Shown piece by piece: positions 23,914 through 35,734 of a stretch of 64,000 nucleotides of DNA (positions within the stretch are counted from its first letter, which is position 1; every line of letters begins with the position of its first letter). The notes below the pieces were generated by a model that saw only the letters and a list, made by a program, of their open reading frames with translations, was not told where the DNA came from and did no database searches. Position numbers and translations under genes: made by a program. Origin of the DNA: Trichostrongylus colubriformis (lineage: Eukaryota; Nematoda; Chromadorea; Rhabditida; Trichostrongylidae); contig OZ022261.1 in NCBI GenBank assembly GCA_963978905.1, forward strand, positions 33,588,102 to 33,652,101, read 5' to 3'.

Positions 23914-24518
23914 CTATAATGCGTCAATTTCGAACCCCTCACTGAATGTCGCTGTCGAAACGCCCTGAAGACTCTTCATCATATTATTTGAATACTCCCA
24001 TGACTTTCTGGACAAAAACCTTCAGTTCTCATTGAAAAATTACTCGGCGCAAACCTGGGGACAATAGGGAATAGCTGAAACACTGCCCTTCGAGTTGGTG
24101 AGATTTTCAATTTTGTGATGGTTCAAAGTGGGTATGGCGCTTGTATAAATGAAAATACCTGTATTGATTCAATTAAAGCATTGGAGATACAGACGAAATC
24201 AAATACGGGGCTAGTAGCGCTAGTGTACAAATCATCAAATAGCCATGAAAAGGCGCACAGCGGTGTCGACGGACGGCTATCTTCCGCGCATGTTTCGGCC
24301 GTAACATCATTAATCTGCAGAATCACGTGCGTCAAAAGAAAGTATATCGGCAATATAGCACGGCGTTCACGATGTACTGCTCCTAGTTTTTCCTTTTGTA
24401 GGATACGGGCGTTGTTTGTGTTTGTTTGTAGACCACCCACTGTTTCGCCGTTGATGGATAGCATAAGGGGAGATTGCAAATGTGAGGGCAAGTAATGTGT
24501 CCGCCTTAATTGAATCAT
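23914..24518 (-). CDS. Unidentified gene, 3' exons with a 20-nt microexon
   Basis: Proposed exons: 24159-24518 (or from an acceptor within it), 24055-24074 and 23914-24007 (stop TAG). The large exon reads LSINGETVGGLQTNTNNARI, then LGAVHRERRAILPIYFLL and DDLYTSATSPVFDFVC, and ends ATACAG|GTATTT. The last exon, after a TTTGTCCAG acceptor, reads KSWEYSNNMMKSLQGVSTAT and SEGFEIDAL. They only join in phase if the 20-nt segment CTATTCCCTATTGTCCCCAG, itself behind a GTTTCAG acceptor, is included. Its donor (GTTTGC) is weak. The opposite strand is also open across the large exon, so the strand call depends on the splice pattern. A further coding-like frame lies at 24560-24700 (minus). Confidence 0.42.
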
Positions 24519-25190
24519 ATTAGACTGTAGGATAATTTCTCGACATTTTCCCTAAATTTTATAGAAGTTTTCAAAAAATGGTACGGGGTGGGTACAAAAA
24601 AAAGCACCTAGTGCTATTGACAGTTCATTCGAATTGCTGCAATCTCTACGCCTGAGAACAACATGACGATTTTTCGAAATAGACCTCGGTTGCACCAAGC
24701 AAAACAAAAAACGCTTCAACCCCAACAAGAGGCGTGGCAGCCAACGTCGCCCCAAGCTCGACTTCAGATCTATATTTTATTTTTCTCTCGATTAAAAAAC
24801 ACTTTTGGGAAATTCATAAGGTTCTAAAGATTAAGCATATCCCAGTGTGCAATATAAGTGCATATAAATATCAAAATATTCTTCCAAAAGTTGAGGTCTT
24901 AGTTTCAATGCAAAACTAGGAAATAGAAAATCGAAAATTAGTAAAAGTGAAAAAAATCAGAAAAGACGTTGGAAAAATAATTTAAAAGTACTCAGAAAAA
25001 AGTTGGAATTTTAACCTTTTGTGAAGAAAACTTCGATTGCCGTTTTTTCCTGCCTACCGTCCTGCATGCGCTTATTACTGTTTCTTCATAACATTTCCTC
25101 TCGAGTGTTGTTCGTCCGCTCGTACGTATTGCCCACGTAATTTTATACGTATCGTTCATAGAAAATAAATTTCAAAATTTGAAGGAGAGT

Positions 25191-25225
25191 TTTCAGAAAA
25201 CTGGGACCATCCATAGCCTGCGGAG
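25191..25225 (+). promoter_or_regulatory. Probable spliced-leader acceptor and 5' UTR of the LMO gene
   Basis: AGTTTTCAG ends at 25196, 29 nt before the LMO ATG. A TAG in frame with that ATG at 25214-25216 excludes an upstream coding extension. In nematodes this arrangement is the usual context of an SL trans-splice site; a cis-spliced 5' UTR exon is the alternative. Confidence 0.55.
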
Positions 25226-28200
25226 ATGATCAAGTGTGCCGCATGCACCCATCCGATCCTTGATCGCTATATGCTGCAGGCAGATGGACGGTTATGGCAT
25301 GAAGACTGTCTGAAGGTAAGCTCCTCGTCTTTTATTCTTCTTTCCTAACCCCTAGAAAACCTGCTTTTTAATCAATTCGTGGCTATCCTGTGTTCCGTAT
25401 AAGAGGCTCTACTCAACGCGTAAAATCTGGAAAGTTCGACATACCCGGTTTGAAGATCTTGGTAGGTGACTAGTGACGCGCGACAAGCAAGTATCGTATT
25501 AAAGGGCTGTCGCGATCAAGTAACGGCACGTGGCTGGTCGGTAAATGGCCCCAACATGGAATCTGTGCCCATCTCAAAAAGCGAAGCTGCTTGCAACGGA
25601 GAGTTCCTGGATCACTTTTGAAAGTGTTTCAAAATCACAAAAGAATGCGTAACCTATTTCCAGAAAAGGAAAATGTTTCGGTGAAGTGGTTCGGGGCGTG
25701 GGGTAACTATCTTTCGCATCCACCCTTTCCGTAGAACGAGAGCTATTAATACTACTGATAGTTCATCATCAAAGTTTAGAATGGTAGAATGCGATGAGTC
25801 TGCCTTCACAGAACTTTTATAGCTTCCGGATGACCTTCCATACCTTCGGTAATGAAGGTACCATTAGGGGTGAAGAGAAATTAGGGACGGTGAAGACGCA
25901 TTCTCTGTCAACGAACCTTCGAGTTCGGCAGGGATGAAATGTGGTGAAAGTCGCATTGAAGAAACGGGCTTCAAGAGTCTTCATCGCGATGTCGCTGGGC
26001 TGCCATTCACGCTGCCTCGCACCCGCTGGGTGAGTTGCAGCGAGGGTGATGCAACATTCGCGGCTGGTTGACATGAACCTCCGCTGTTTGTATCTACCTA
26101 TCAGCGGCTACACATGCAGAGGGGGCCAAAAGCATAAGAAGGAGGGGTTTCGGGCTCCTCTCGAGCTTTCTCTACTGTTGCACTACTTAACACTTCGACT
26201 TTCATATTTCACAATTGTTCCACAATCTGCAAAAAGTACCCTTAACGGCCTTTAAAATAGGAGTTGACCAGGTACCGGTAGCACATATTGCTTATCGCTA
26301 AGATCACTAAGACGAAGTGAATTTTCAACATAACTATTTCATTTCTTAGGAATTCAAAGGAACTTGATTTTCGTAAAAATTGAAGACAAGCTTTTTATAA
26401 TTTTTAATGAGAAGACAAGTTTGTTCACAAGGGTGAAAGATTCTGGAACTGAAATGGCAGGGGTAGTAGGAAACGCTAAGAATTTTTAAAAAAATTTGAC
26501 ATATTATTGCCTAGTTTTTACATCGATGAAGGTATTCATGTATGTCTACTTTTTGACCCTCATACATGTCCTATACGCAATAAAAAAATTTGATCCCACG
26601 GTAGTAGTGACACATACGCTGCCTTTCACCAATGCGCCCTCCGAATTGATGGAATCTTCTAATGGGTTTAATTAAATGTACCGGCGCGCATCAAATATAT
26701 ACATACAAACTATCAGAAATCGCGAATATTATGTACCGTATAACTGCCGTCACCCTCCCACGAAAATGAAAGTTGGAATGTCATACCTTAGCTAATGTGA
26801 CAGTGACTTCCATTTCCCTCATTTTGTCGTGTTGTGTAATATGTTGTGAATGCTTGTGACCGCTCGTCATTGAAACACTGGAAACTGTTACGAAATTCGT
26901 TGTGATCAAAATATCAATTAGAGATTTGGATTGCTAGTGAATAAGCACAGCACTACTGGTCCATTATCATAACCTATTCATGAACCAGGAATTCGGTATG
27001 TTCTTTTCCTTGTTTGTCTGTCCGCCCCAATCTCGGATTATCAGAAAAGCAAGTTGCAGGGGTCCGGTCAAGTTTGGGTTAGGTGGGGTATGGTCCAAGA
27101 GGTATGGAGCGCGCATGGGCCACGTGGGCCTCTGCTCTCGGTACGTCGGATGTGCGCCGCAATGCTCTGAGCTCAAAGCGGAAATCCTATAGTTCGTCTC
27201 AAAACTGCCCTGGTTCTGGGAGAAGGTAGGCCAAGAAGAGTTAGGGTATTTCTAGCAGTTGAGGGGGACTTGCCCTCAGTGGGCGACTGTGTTCCGAGCA
27301 AGCGATACTTATTAAATGTTCAAACCCGACTCCAGAGCACATAGAGACTGAAAAAAGAATGGAAGACAGCGAGATCTAGGCTGTTTTCAACGTGTCGGAA
27401 GTGAGTGGACACCCGCCTTTAATGGACGCAGCGTGCTGCGGGTAGGCTGTGCTGACTACAAGGATTCATAACTTGGAGTCAGAGCAGCTCAAAGAATGAG
27501 AAAAAAACGTGGAGATCAGCGAGATCTAGGCTGGAGACCTGAGCCGTGTACAACATATCTGGAATGAATGGAGACCCACCAAGAGTGGGCGGAACGTGCA
27601 ATCGAGGAAATCATGTTACTCATGGAAAATTATAAACACTTCTCAAAGCGGTCTAAGGATGTAAAAGCTGAAATAATGGGTAACAGCTCCCGCTTGGACT
27701 TGGATGCTCCTACCGGCCTGTCGACGTCATCTCCCGCCACATCGCGGTCCTTCGCTGCAGTTGCCCACGGTCTGGAGGCGTCTGCCACGGTAGAACAGTC
27801 TTGTGGTTTGTCGAGCAGAATCTGGCCAGCGTAGCGGAGGTCTGTCCATCGGCCTCTTGACATCTCGAGGTCTCCATTCAGTGACTGCTCGCGTCCATCG
27901 TCCGTCGGTCCTCCGTTGAATATGTACGGCCCATTTGTGCTTGCTTCGTGCCATGTACTCGAGCGGGTCTGCCAGTTCTGATCTCTTGCGCACGTCCTCG
28001 CTGCTCAGTCCCTCGTTTTCTGCCGGTAAGTGGTGAATCTGAGCAGATGTCTCTCCATCGCGCGGTGGGCGGTTCTGATACGGCTGAGTGTCGTGCTAGT
28101 GTATGCCCACCTCTCCGATCCGTAACACAGTGCGGGGAAGACGCACGTATTGAAGAGGCTGTCCTTCATCTCGCGGTTCTTGATGCTGTTGTATGCTGCT

Positions 28201-31200
28201 CAGCCGGCTCTCATCCGTCACGTCAGCTCCAAAGTCAGCGTGTTTCTGGCGTTGATGGCCCTACCAAGGTAGATATACTCGATCGCCTCCTCTATAGGTT
28301 CGCCATACAGCTTGATCGCTCTGTGTGGTTCCGCCTCTGCTGCTGTCTCGTTTCGGATGTATTGCGTCTTTTTGATGTTGATGCGCAGGTCCGCCTTCTC
28401 GCTCTACTTGTTTAACTGATTCAGCACCTTCTCCGCCTCGTCCATCGTTTTTGTGATCAGCACTATGTCGTCGGCGAAGCGTAGATGTGTCAGCTTCTCG
28501 CCGTCGGCGGGCGGCGAATCCCCACGTGATGCCGCTGGATAGGCAGTCTTCGGACTGTTGAACCAAACACGGGAACGTAACAAACTTTCCGGCACGGCTG
28601 GCCACTCACCGTAGCAATCTGGCCGAAGCCATCTTCAAGGCTGCCCCACCATGAACAGTAACAGTTCCAGTGACAAAAATTCACCTGGTGACTTCAGTAG
28701 GTGAAACCTTCGATGGATATTGACTGATAATATTGGTTTTGATACAGAAGGCCGAGAACGCTAACGGACCATACTATTGCTTTAGTGCCCTCATGCCTTA
28801 GTGCTCATACATGCCTTAGCGCTGAAGGCATCATGAGCCTCCATTCTGTACTTAAGTTAGGTTTATGATGGCTACAGCATTATGAACCTCCCTTCGGTGA
28901 AGATTGAAAGCATCGGTTTTCGTGCAAAAGGCCGGAAAAGGCCTATGGATCATACGATTGAGTGAGCGCCCTCATAGAAGTTGAAATTCTAGAGCAATGC
29001 ACTGCCGACCGGTACTGGTTGAAATTATCGCAAAATTGTTAATTAGGCTTGAAAACGCGGGGATAAGATGGGCAAGGACAGCGATGAGTTTCTGAGAGAA
29101 ATGGAAAAGAACAGCATACAATGGGCCGAACGCACATCGATTAGGCGCTCATCACGTCAATGCCTCAAACTTGGCTAAACACGACAAATAGGCTAGAAAA
29201 AATTTGGTAAGAGTGGCCAGCGTTCAAACTATAATGACTATACTTGAAGTGAGCACAGCACAGACCCGCCCACAAAGGGTGGAACGTGCAAACATCGAGA
29301 ACTACGCACAACAGAAATCGCGATTCGGTTTCAGAAGGACCGGGGAAAAGTTGGGTACTCAGTAATGGTGAGTGAGTGCTATGCGAGGCGAACAGAGTTC
29401 CACGATGGGCGGAGCTTTTGCGCGGAGCCTGAACTAGAAATCAGTCCGGAAAGGTTTGGAGACGTCGAATTCACTGGAATAAGGCATCACTGTCTACAGC
29501 TCTGTGCGAGAATTGCAGCCTAGAACTGGGCGTTCGAGAGAATCCTCCTTACCCTGCTAACGTTGCTTTGACTATAAGATTCTATCCGTTCGCAGACCTC
29601 CTTTGCCCACCAGAGGAAAATGTTGCAAAAGCCGCGTCTGATGTCAAGCATGGTAACTTTTGGGCGTGACTAGCTCAGTTTGGAGTGGATTTGGTGCCGT
29701 GATAACTCATTCTCATTGCAATTAGTGTGCAACCTAGATGGATATGTTAGGTTGTCCCAAAAGTCTTGTAGGATTTTTCCGATTATCACTTTTTATTATT
29801 TTTTCTTCCAACAAACAGCAATTAGGCAACAACGTATTCACCATTGTTATCGACAACACTCTGCCACCACATAGGTAGATCGTTGATTCCCTCCTCCCCA
29901 AACTCTGGGTTCTGAGAGTCGAAGAAGTCAGCGATCGCCTTTGCGCAAGTCATAATCAGTGAGTTTTCTCTTGGCCAGGAAGGATTCGAGAGGATGGGTA
30001 AGGTGATAGTCAGAACGGGCAATGTCTGGAGAGTATGGATGGTGGGGCAGCACATCCCAGCCGGGCTCCTGTAGCTTGGCCTGGGTACACTTCGCGACGT
30101 ATGGGTGGGCGGTGTCATGGAGGAGGGTGACCGCGGACCTTTTCAGGCACTTTTCTCGAATAGCGACGCCAATCTGCTGGAGCTGGTGTGTGTATACGGA
30201 AGCGGGTACTGTCTCGCCTTGTGCCAGCACCTCTTGGAAAACATTCCTTCCGCGTCCAGAAGCAGCAGAGTAGAATCTTCTTCGGATGGAGGTCGGACAT
30301 GGGCTGCGTTGGCGGCTCGGCGTCACGTAGCAGCCAAAAGGCGTGGATGCGTTGGTATCGTACATGTCCCAGCTTTCATCGCCCGTAGCCAGATAAACGA
30401 GAAAGTCGTTGCGATGCGGGCGGAGCAGCAGCGATTGACAGATGCTCACACGGGCACTTTCGTGAGCATCCGTCAGGACATGAGGTCCATCGCGACAGCA
30501 CCTTCCGATAACCGGGCTCGTGGAGGCGACGATTTACGGTTGTGGGTGCTTGTCCGTTCCTCTCCGCCAGCTCGCGCATGGTGGTTTCAGGATCGGCGCG
30601 AACGGCGGAGAGTTGCGTCTCGTTATCGAATGCGTGTGGGCGTCTCGTGCGTTGCTTGTCTTCCATGTCCATCTCGCCGTTGCTGAAGCTGATGAGCCAG
30701 CAGCGCACGGTCTCGTAGCTCACACATCCCTTGTCCAATGCAGCGCTGACGGAGTCGCAAGCTTCCGTCGCTTTGCTGCCGCAAGACCACTCATAGTAGA
30801 TGACACCGCGTGTTGGGTGGGTATCGACTACGGGCACTGTAGCTTTCTCCACGGAATCTGGTTGGTCAATATATAGTTTACTAGAAAGCTCAGAGAACGT
30901 TCTACCATATTCCTGAACCGCCTAGACCTGCCTCGAGGTAGACAAGAGTTATTGATTTTTTTTTTTTGAGAAAATCCTAGAAGGCCTCTGGGACAACCTA
31001 ATATAGGGATCTACTCCTGCCTCGGAAGGTGAGAACGCTGATACATTTTACGCCGAATGTGTCGTTTAGCCTTAAGCACTCTCGGAGTAAAAACCATTAT
31101 GCTGCTTGCATCTTCATCTTTTCATTTCACCTATCACTATTGTGGTTCACCGTATCTTTACAGTGTGCCCTATGTCACTGCCGATTGGGCGAGATGGGTT

Positions 31201-34200
31201 CGAAGCTCTACATCAAGCAGGATCTGATGATGTGTGAAACAGACTACCGTCGCCTGTATGGATATCGTGGAATCTGTACCGGCTGTCGACAAGTCATCCC
31301 ACCATATGATATGGTAATGCGTGTAAAGTAGGTTTCAGTTGAATGAATGGGAATCTCGCCAATAAAGACGGTCGAACTCAGAAATTAAGTGTTGCCGAAT
31401 AGCGATTTGAATTTTTTGAGATTCAAATGGTTCATTTTAATAGGTCTCGTGTTTCTCCTCTTTGCCCTTGGAAAAGCTCACTTTACAATAACCAGTTAGA
31501 TTTTGCGTCTACGCCCGCACCACTGTGCATCGCTGCCTGTGAGCGCAGCCACGCTCTGCCCGCAGACAGGCACGCCGGCACTACCGCAGAGTATGAAAAC
31601 GGCCATAAGTAGGGTGTACATGAAAGCACACATCACAACGAATAATTTTTGAAGGAGGATTAGGGATAATTTGATCGGTAGAAAATGCTTAAAGAACTCA
31701 CTCACATGGAAACTACGAGCCTAATAAGCTTATTTAGTGCAAAGTCCCCGTCAAAAAGCGCGCCCTCGTGACGGCGTAACTGTTAACAGCTGACACCTTT
31801 GAACGACAGACCCCGCCTCCAAGCGGCGTGATACCTGGTTGTGTACGATGAGAGCGGCCAAGAATATGCGGCAGGATCGAAGGTGTTGCGGCGCGCTTTC
31901 GCAGTTTTAGCTCGAAGCTAACTCCGGAAAATAGATGCTATCGTATTTCCAAGTATCCCCTTGTGTTCACTTGGCAACACGCCAATATAAAACTAGTCCT
32001 AACTACTCGCCTCTTGACGGAAAGGTCGTCCGCGTCGAGAGTCAAGAGTGGGGAAGAGGTCCTGTTTCTCGGGTCTTTGGCCATTTTCTTCCGTTTTCCA
32101 TCATCATCGTATCACTAAGCACCTCATCTTTCACGTATTCACTACTTTTTTCGCTGTTCTTCCAAATTTCCCCTATCGCTACCAATGAAAGCTAGTGAAC
32201 GAGCAAAGTTCCAATCAAATCAATCAAAAATCACTTTGATCACCTCATTTTTGAAACCCCCTCAGGCTCACTCGTGGCGCTACAAAAGTGTAAACAGCTT
32301 TGAGTCTACCCTGAAGTACTTTTTTTCAGAAACAATCTGTACCATTTGAAGTGCTTCCGATGCAGCGTCTGTTCAGAAAGGTGAGTCAGAAAGTGGGCCG
32401 ATTTGCGTTTACAATTTGATCATGTCACGTGATGCTCGTCACGTCATACTACCATAAAGAAACGGGTTCTGCATGTCTTGGTTGCAATAGTAACTTTACC
32501 ATTTCGTGGAATTTCATTTCTTGCCTCTCCTCGGAAAGGATACTCGAACACTACTTTCTATGGAAGATTTTCAGGTTCCAGTGGTATTTTGAGAAGAGAC
32601 CTAGTTATATCGATAGAGTTTCAAATACTGGTTATATGAAGACCAAAACTGTTAGGCCGCAGTCGTACTTTGATATGCCGGCGGGGCGTAGCTGCGTATC
32701 TCTGCGTCTCCGCCTATGCCACCCTGCCTCGTTTCATGGGTCATCTCTGCACCTCCCCCGTGCCACTCTCCTTCGCCGCCTGTGAACGCAGCCACGCCCT
32801 GCCGGCGGTGACTATGACCGCGGCATTCGCGCCGCTTCGAAGCAAGTGAGCTGGGGTCAACGTTTTCCTGCGATGACTCATTGGCGTAACAATTCGCTTG
32901 AAGTTACTCATCGATCAAGCGAAGCTAATGTTCTAGGGGAAAGGCTGGCGTCGAAAAAGAACTCTCAGAATTCCCGCCCACCTGACGCACCCGACAGGGT
33001 ATCTGCGCCTATACTCACGCCGTCTCCCAGAGATCGCATCGCGCGCGGTATACCCACGTGACGGACGCTGCAGCAATTTTGAAGTCTCCACCCACTTCAG
33101 AACAGTGGAACATCTACAAAAACCAGTGCTAACTTAGAATCGTGATATCAGTGATGCGGAAAGAGAAGAAGAGGCTACTGAGTTCTTTGAAATCAAGCTA
33201 TTAGACACTTTCGAAGTTACTCGCCACAACCAGCCGCTAGGCGCTTGGCTTAATCATCCTTGCGATAGATTTGACGCGCACGACAGAACGGCTCATCGGT
33301 CCAAAGACAACAACATGGAAATGTTATGAATTATAGTTTGATTTGAGGAATGATCGAGTGACTCGTTTCGCTTACAACTTGAACGAACCTTTGTTTTCAT
33401 CAACACCAGAGGCACATCATTGAGCGAGGTGTCGATGGGAACAAATATGTCGGCAATGGTTCAAATGGAAGAAAAAATCAGACAAGAAAGTGACCATTAG
33501 GGAAAATTGAAGTGCTAAGCAAGAACCTACAAATGAAAGACAAATGCTAATATCAGTGGCTTTGAACTAGCAGAGAACATTGCCATACCTGAATGTTTGA
33601 TATAACTGATCCACAAAAATACTGAGTTCGATAAAATATCGATTGAACGGTAATTCATTTGAACACCATACTGTTTCTAAAAAAATTCAAAACAATGCAC
33701 ATTAGTTTATGAATAAGATCGAAAGGTCAGCATCGTGACGCCATCAACGTAAAATGGTAAAGATAAAACGCCTCCCGGATGTGCGTTGATTGCTCGAAGA
33801 TTTCAAAATATGATTTTTCCTACATACGACTCAACCCCCCCCCTATTTCTTTAATAGCCCAATCATCAAAGTTCCATTATCTTCACAATGCTTACCAGTT
33901 CAAATCAATGAACGTATAGTAAATTTTAGACGGAATTCTCAGATGGAAAGGAGGGGATGGGATGGATTTATTTACACGCTTTGAATGTTGGATTTTTCTA
34001 TACAATAAGCAGCAAAGAACACTGTTTGCCTTCGAATCGAAACTCTTCTTCAGTTTTGTGGTCGGTGAACGATTCCGTCTTCACGAGAACCAGATACTTT
34101 GCGAAAGTGACTGGAGGGAATTGAAACTGTTCTCTCAAGCTGCTTTCAATGATCGAAGCCTCAATCAGATAGCCCGCAATCTACGCGAAATGCCTGATTT

Positions 34201-34347
34201 TCAGCCGGTCAGTTTACTTAGTTTTCGGCAAATGCCTGTTCACTTCAGTCTTAATTTAATTTTTATTGTGTTTACTTACCCTAGAACTGTCAGGCGCAAA
34301 TACCTCAGGATAGAGTGCCCACTTTAAGCAACCTTTCGGAATGCTAA
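25226..34347 (+). CDS. LIM-only (LMO/Beadex-type) protein, complete five-exon gene
   Basis: Exons 25226-25315, 31164-31327, 32330-32380, 34054-34207 and 34285-34347 sum to 522 nt: 173 residues plus TAA, close to the 155-165 of known LMO proteins. Two tandem LIM domains carry all zinc ligands: C4, C7, H25, C28, C31, C34, C54, D57 and C68, C71, H90, C93, C96, C99, C118, D121. Family hallmarks are WHEDCLKC, CRLGEMGSKLY, DYRRLYG, MVMRV and NLYHLKCF. Known LMO proteins are nuclear adaptors that bind LDB/NLI and compete with LIM-homeodomain factors; the same role is inferred here. Donors are AAG|GTAAG, AA|GTAGGT, AAG|GTGAGT and CCG|GTCAGT. The tail after LIM2 (residues 125-173, including LNQIARNLREMPDFQP) is not one I know. 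The first intron (5.85 kb) holds a MITE, an RTE-type LINE and a mariner. Confidence 0.9.
25853..26255. mobile_element. MITE family A copy in LMO intron 1
   Basis: 403 bp between diverged terminal repeats (TGAAGGTACCATTAGGGGTG and ACCCTTAACGGCCTTTAA). The interior shares AACGAACCTTC and AGTCGCATTGAAG-like blocks with the copy at 10057-10470. Confidence 0.7.
26260..27590. other. LMO intron 1, repeat-derived sequence
   Basis: From about 27200 the sequence consists of diverged monomers that repeat GCGAGATCTAGGCTG (27371 and 27525) and GGGCGGAACGTGC-like motifs (27588; again at 29276 as GGGTGGAACGTGC), bracketing the LINE fragment. Open frames at 26967-27192 on both strands lack support. Confidence 0.4.
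27600..28620 (-). mobile_element. RTE-type LINE, 3' end, frameshifted
   Basis: Read right to left in several broken frames: the catalytic reverse-transcriptase motif LTHLRFADDIVLITKTMDEA (FADD at 28467-28478), the connection region, and the diagnostic C-terminal block RTDGRWTRAVTEWRPRDVKR (about 27850-27910), ending RPWATAAKDRD near 27760. Endonuclease and the N-terminal half of the RT are absent, and stops and frameshifts separate the blocks, so it is dead. It lies antisense in LMO intron 1. Confidence 0.8.
28625..29740. other. LMO intron 1, no gene
   Basis: Two diverged repeats of a unit containing TTTTGATACAGAAGGCCG / TTTTCGTGCAAAAGGCCG and CATA(C)-ATTG (28735 and 28915). No coding frame supported. 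Confidence 0.35.
29745..31003 (-). mobile_element. Mariner element with frameshifted transposase
   Basis: 1.26 kb between inverted repeats (left TTAGGTTGTCCCAAAAGTCT; the right end is its inverse with changes) and TA on both sides (29743-29744 and 31004-31005). The transposase on the minus strand is in three frames: a DNA-binding part (about 30440-30852; MDMEDKQRTRRP and TTMRELAER), a catalytic part (about 29950-30449) with TGDESW, LLHDTAHPYVA and HHPYSPDIARSD giving the D,D34D spacing of mariner, and a C-terminus (29822-29950) ending INDLPMWWQSVVDNNGEY. At least two frameshifts make it inactive. It ends only about 160 bp before LMO exon 2. Confidence 0.88.
31328..32329. other. LMO intron 2
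   Basis: Holds a family-E repeat (31505-31590) and, at about 32010-32110, sequence related to 52555-52640 (CTCTTGACGGAA, GTCCTRTTTCTC). Confidence 0.5.
31505..31590. repeat. GC-rich repeat family E, copy 2
   Basis: CTGCCTGTGAGCGCAGCCAC is the inverse of the block at 14145-14270. Confidence 0.5.
32690..32830. repeat. GC-rich repeat family E, copy 3, in LMO intron 3
   Basis: TCTCTGCGTCTCCGC and CCTGTGAACGCAGCCACGCC, the inverse of the block at 14145-14270. The open frame 32429-32785 runs into it and is not a gene. Confidence 0.55.
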
Positions 34348-34471
34348 GCCATTGCACGCAATGCAGTGACTAGGGGAACGACCGACAAAGAACTTAGTGC
34401 TACGATGGACAAATATGGATGATGTGGAGGCAGAGAGGATTGAATTTTTTTAGTACTTGGAGCCACTTAAT

Positions 34472-34477
34472 AATAAA
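34472..34477 (+). terminator. Candidate poly(A) signal of the LMO gene
   Basis: AATAAA 125 nt after the LMO stop codon, a usual nematode 3' UTR length. Confidence 0.45.
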
Positions 34478-34694
34478 TCGAAAGAAATGGTATATTATAA
34501 CTACGTTGGAGGGCGCTCATGAACTACGGGGGTAGCACTCGAAACGCATTTAAAATTACAGCTTGAAATTCATTCCATAACACCTTTCGGAATTTTGAGT
34601 GTCTGGAAATCCGGTTGGTACGCGCGTCTAATGTATATCTTCATAACCAACTGAAAGATTAATACTTGTAGAATCAATGAGAAATTAGGAGTAG

Positions 34695-35080
34695 AACAAC
34701 TCACCACCACCATCACCACCAAGGTTCCTAAGAAATCAATGGTGATCTGCAGACCCGATGAAGATTTGCCAATTTTCAGGCATTTCCTAGCTTATCAGTT
34801 GTATTTTAACTGAATACTGCTGTAGATAACCACACAAGCCGCTCATGAATTCTCGACTGTCTATTGTTTTGGACCTATAAAAGACCCCACCGCAAGTCCT
34901 CGGCTTTGACGTCGATGATCATCCAGCGGACTGATCTTTCGTTCAATGCGTGCCGAAAAAACAGGGATTTCATTTTTCCAAGAAACCAGCAAAAAATGGG
35001 GACCATCAATTCGGATTAATACGAGCATAGTGCCACAGAATTGCTTCCAGAAGATCTTTGTCATCAGCATTAATGTGCGC
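34695..35080. repeat. Dispersed repeat family D, copy 2
   Basis: Aligns with 20070-20440 (GATCTGCAGACC, CTATAAAAGACCC, GTGCCGAAAAAAC, GTGCCACAGAATTGC). The minus-strand frame 34861-35238 is within it and is not a gene. Confidence 0.55.
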
Positions 35081-35084
35081 AAGT

Positions 35085-35730
35085 GAATACAATTATCTCT
35101 TACCAGCTGGCTGGCGAACACTAGTGTGCGCGCAATACCATGGGTGACAGTAGGTCGATCGGGATTGATTAAAATCACAGTCGTGACAATAAAAAAATTC
35201 AAAATATATTCTTCTATCTGAGTCATTACAAGTTCCACCTCTCGCTATGACATTTATCTTTTCTTATAGAAACGAAATAGAAACCAGCCTAGCATTCTTC
35301 GATTGGCACTCATCGATTAGCAGTCTTTTCGAAGCCGGTATAAGGCCCCTCTTTTATGGGATCCTCACTTCATATTTTGAGAATGCAGTGCGACTCCCCC
35401 AAAGCGGCTACCCATGAGGGAGAAGAAGCACAATGTACACCCAGAAAGCTGGAATAGTTAGTTGCAGGTGTTTCAGACCGATGAGGAGGAGACCACTTGT
35501 TCGACAAGGGAATGAGAAGGACTTGTGACAATGTTACCCTATTGGATATGGTGTTGATCAAAATTTTCGCCGAATCCCCAGGGATTCTTCAACCGTCTGT
35601 GATCTCTACAATGTTTTTCTGACCATGACACACATACATGTACAATTGTGTTGTCGTGCTATTTAGTTCGTGTACTACTGCGCACCTTGAGGTATGTGCA
35701 CTTTGCCAATCGCTAGCTCTAGATACTGTT
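35085..35730. other. Intergenic, nothing recognised
   Basis: Downstream of LMO; no supported exon on either strand. Confidence 0.3.
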
Positions 35731-35734
35731 CCAT

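Noticed and set aside
30105..30686. 193-codon plus-strand frame
   Set aside because: Antisense shadow of the mariner transposase, which reads on the minus strand with all catalytic motifs.
34208..34327. Read-through of LMO exon 4 to the TAG at 34327
   Set aside because: The extension is AT-rich and hydrophobic like intron, whereas a GTCAGT donor and TTACCCTAG acceptor give an in-phase last exon and a normal LMO length.
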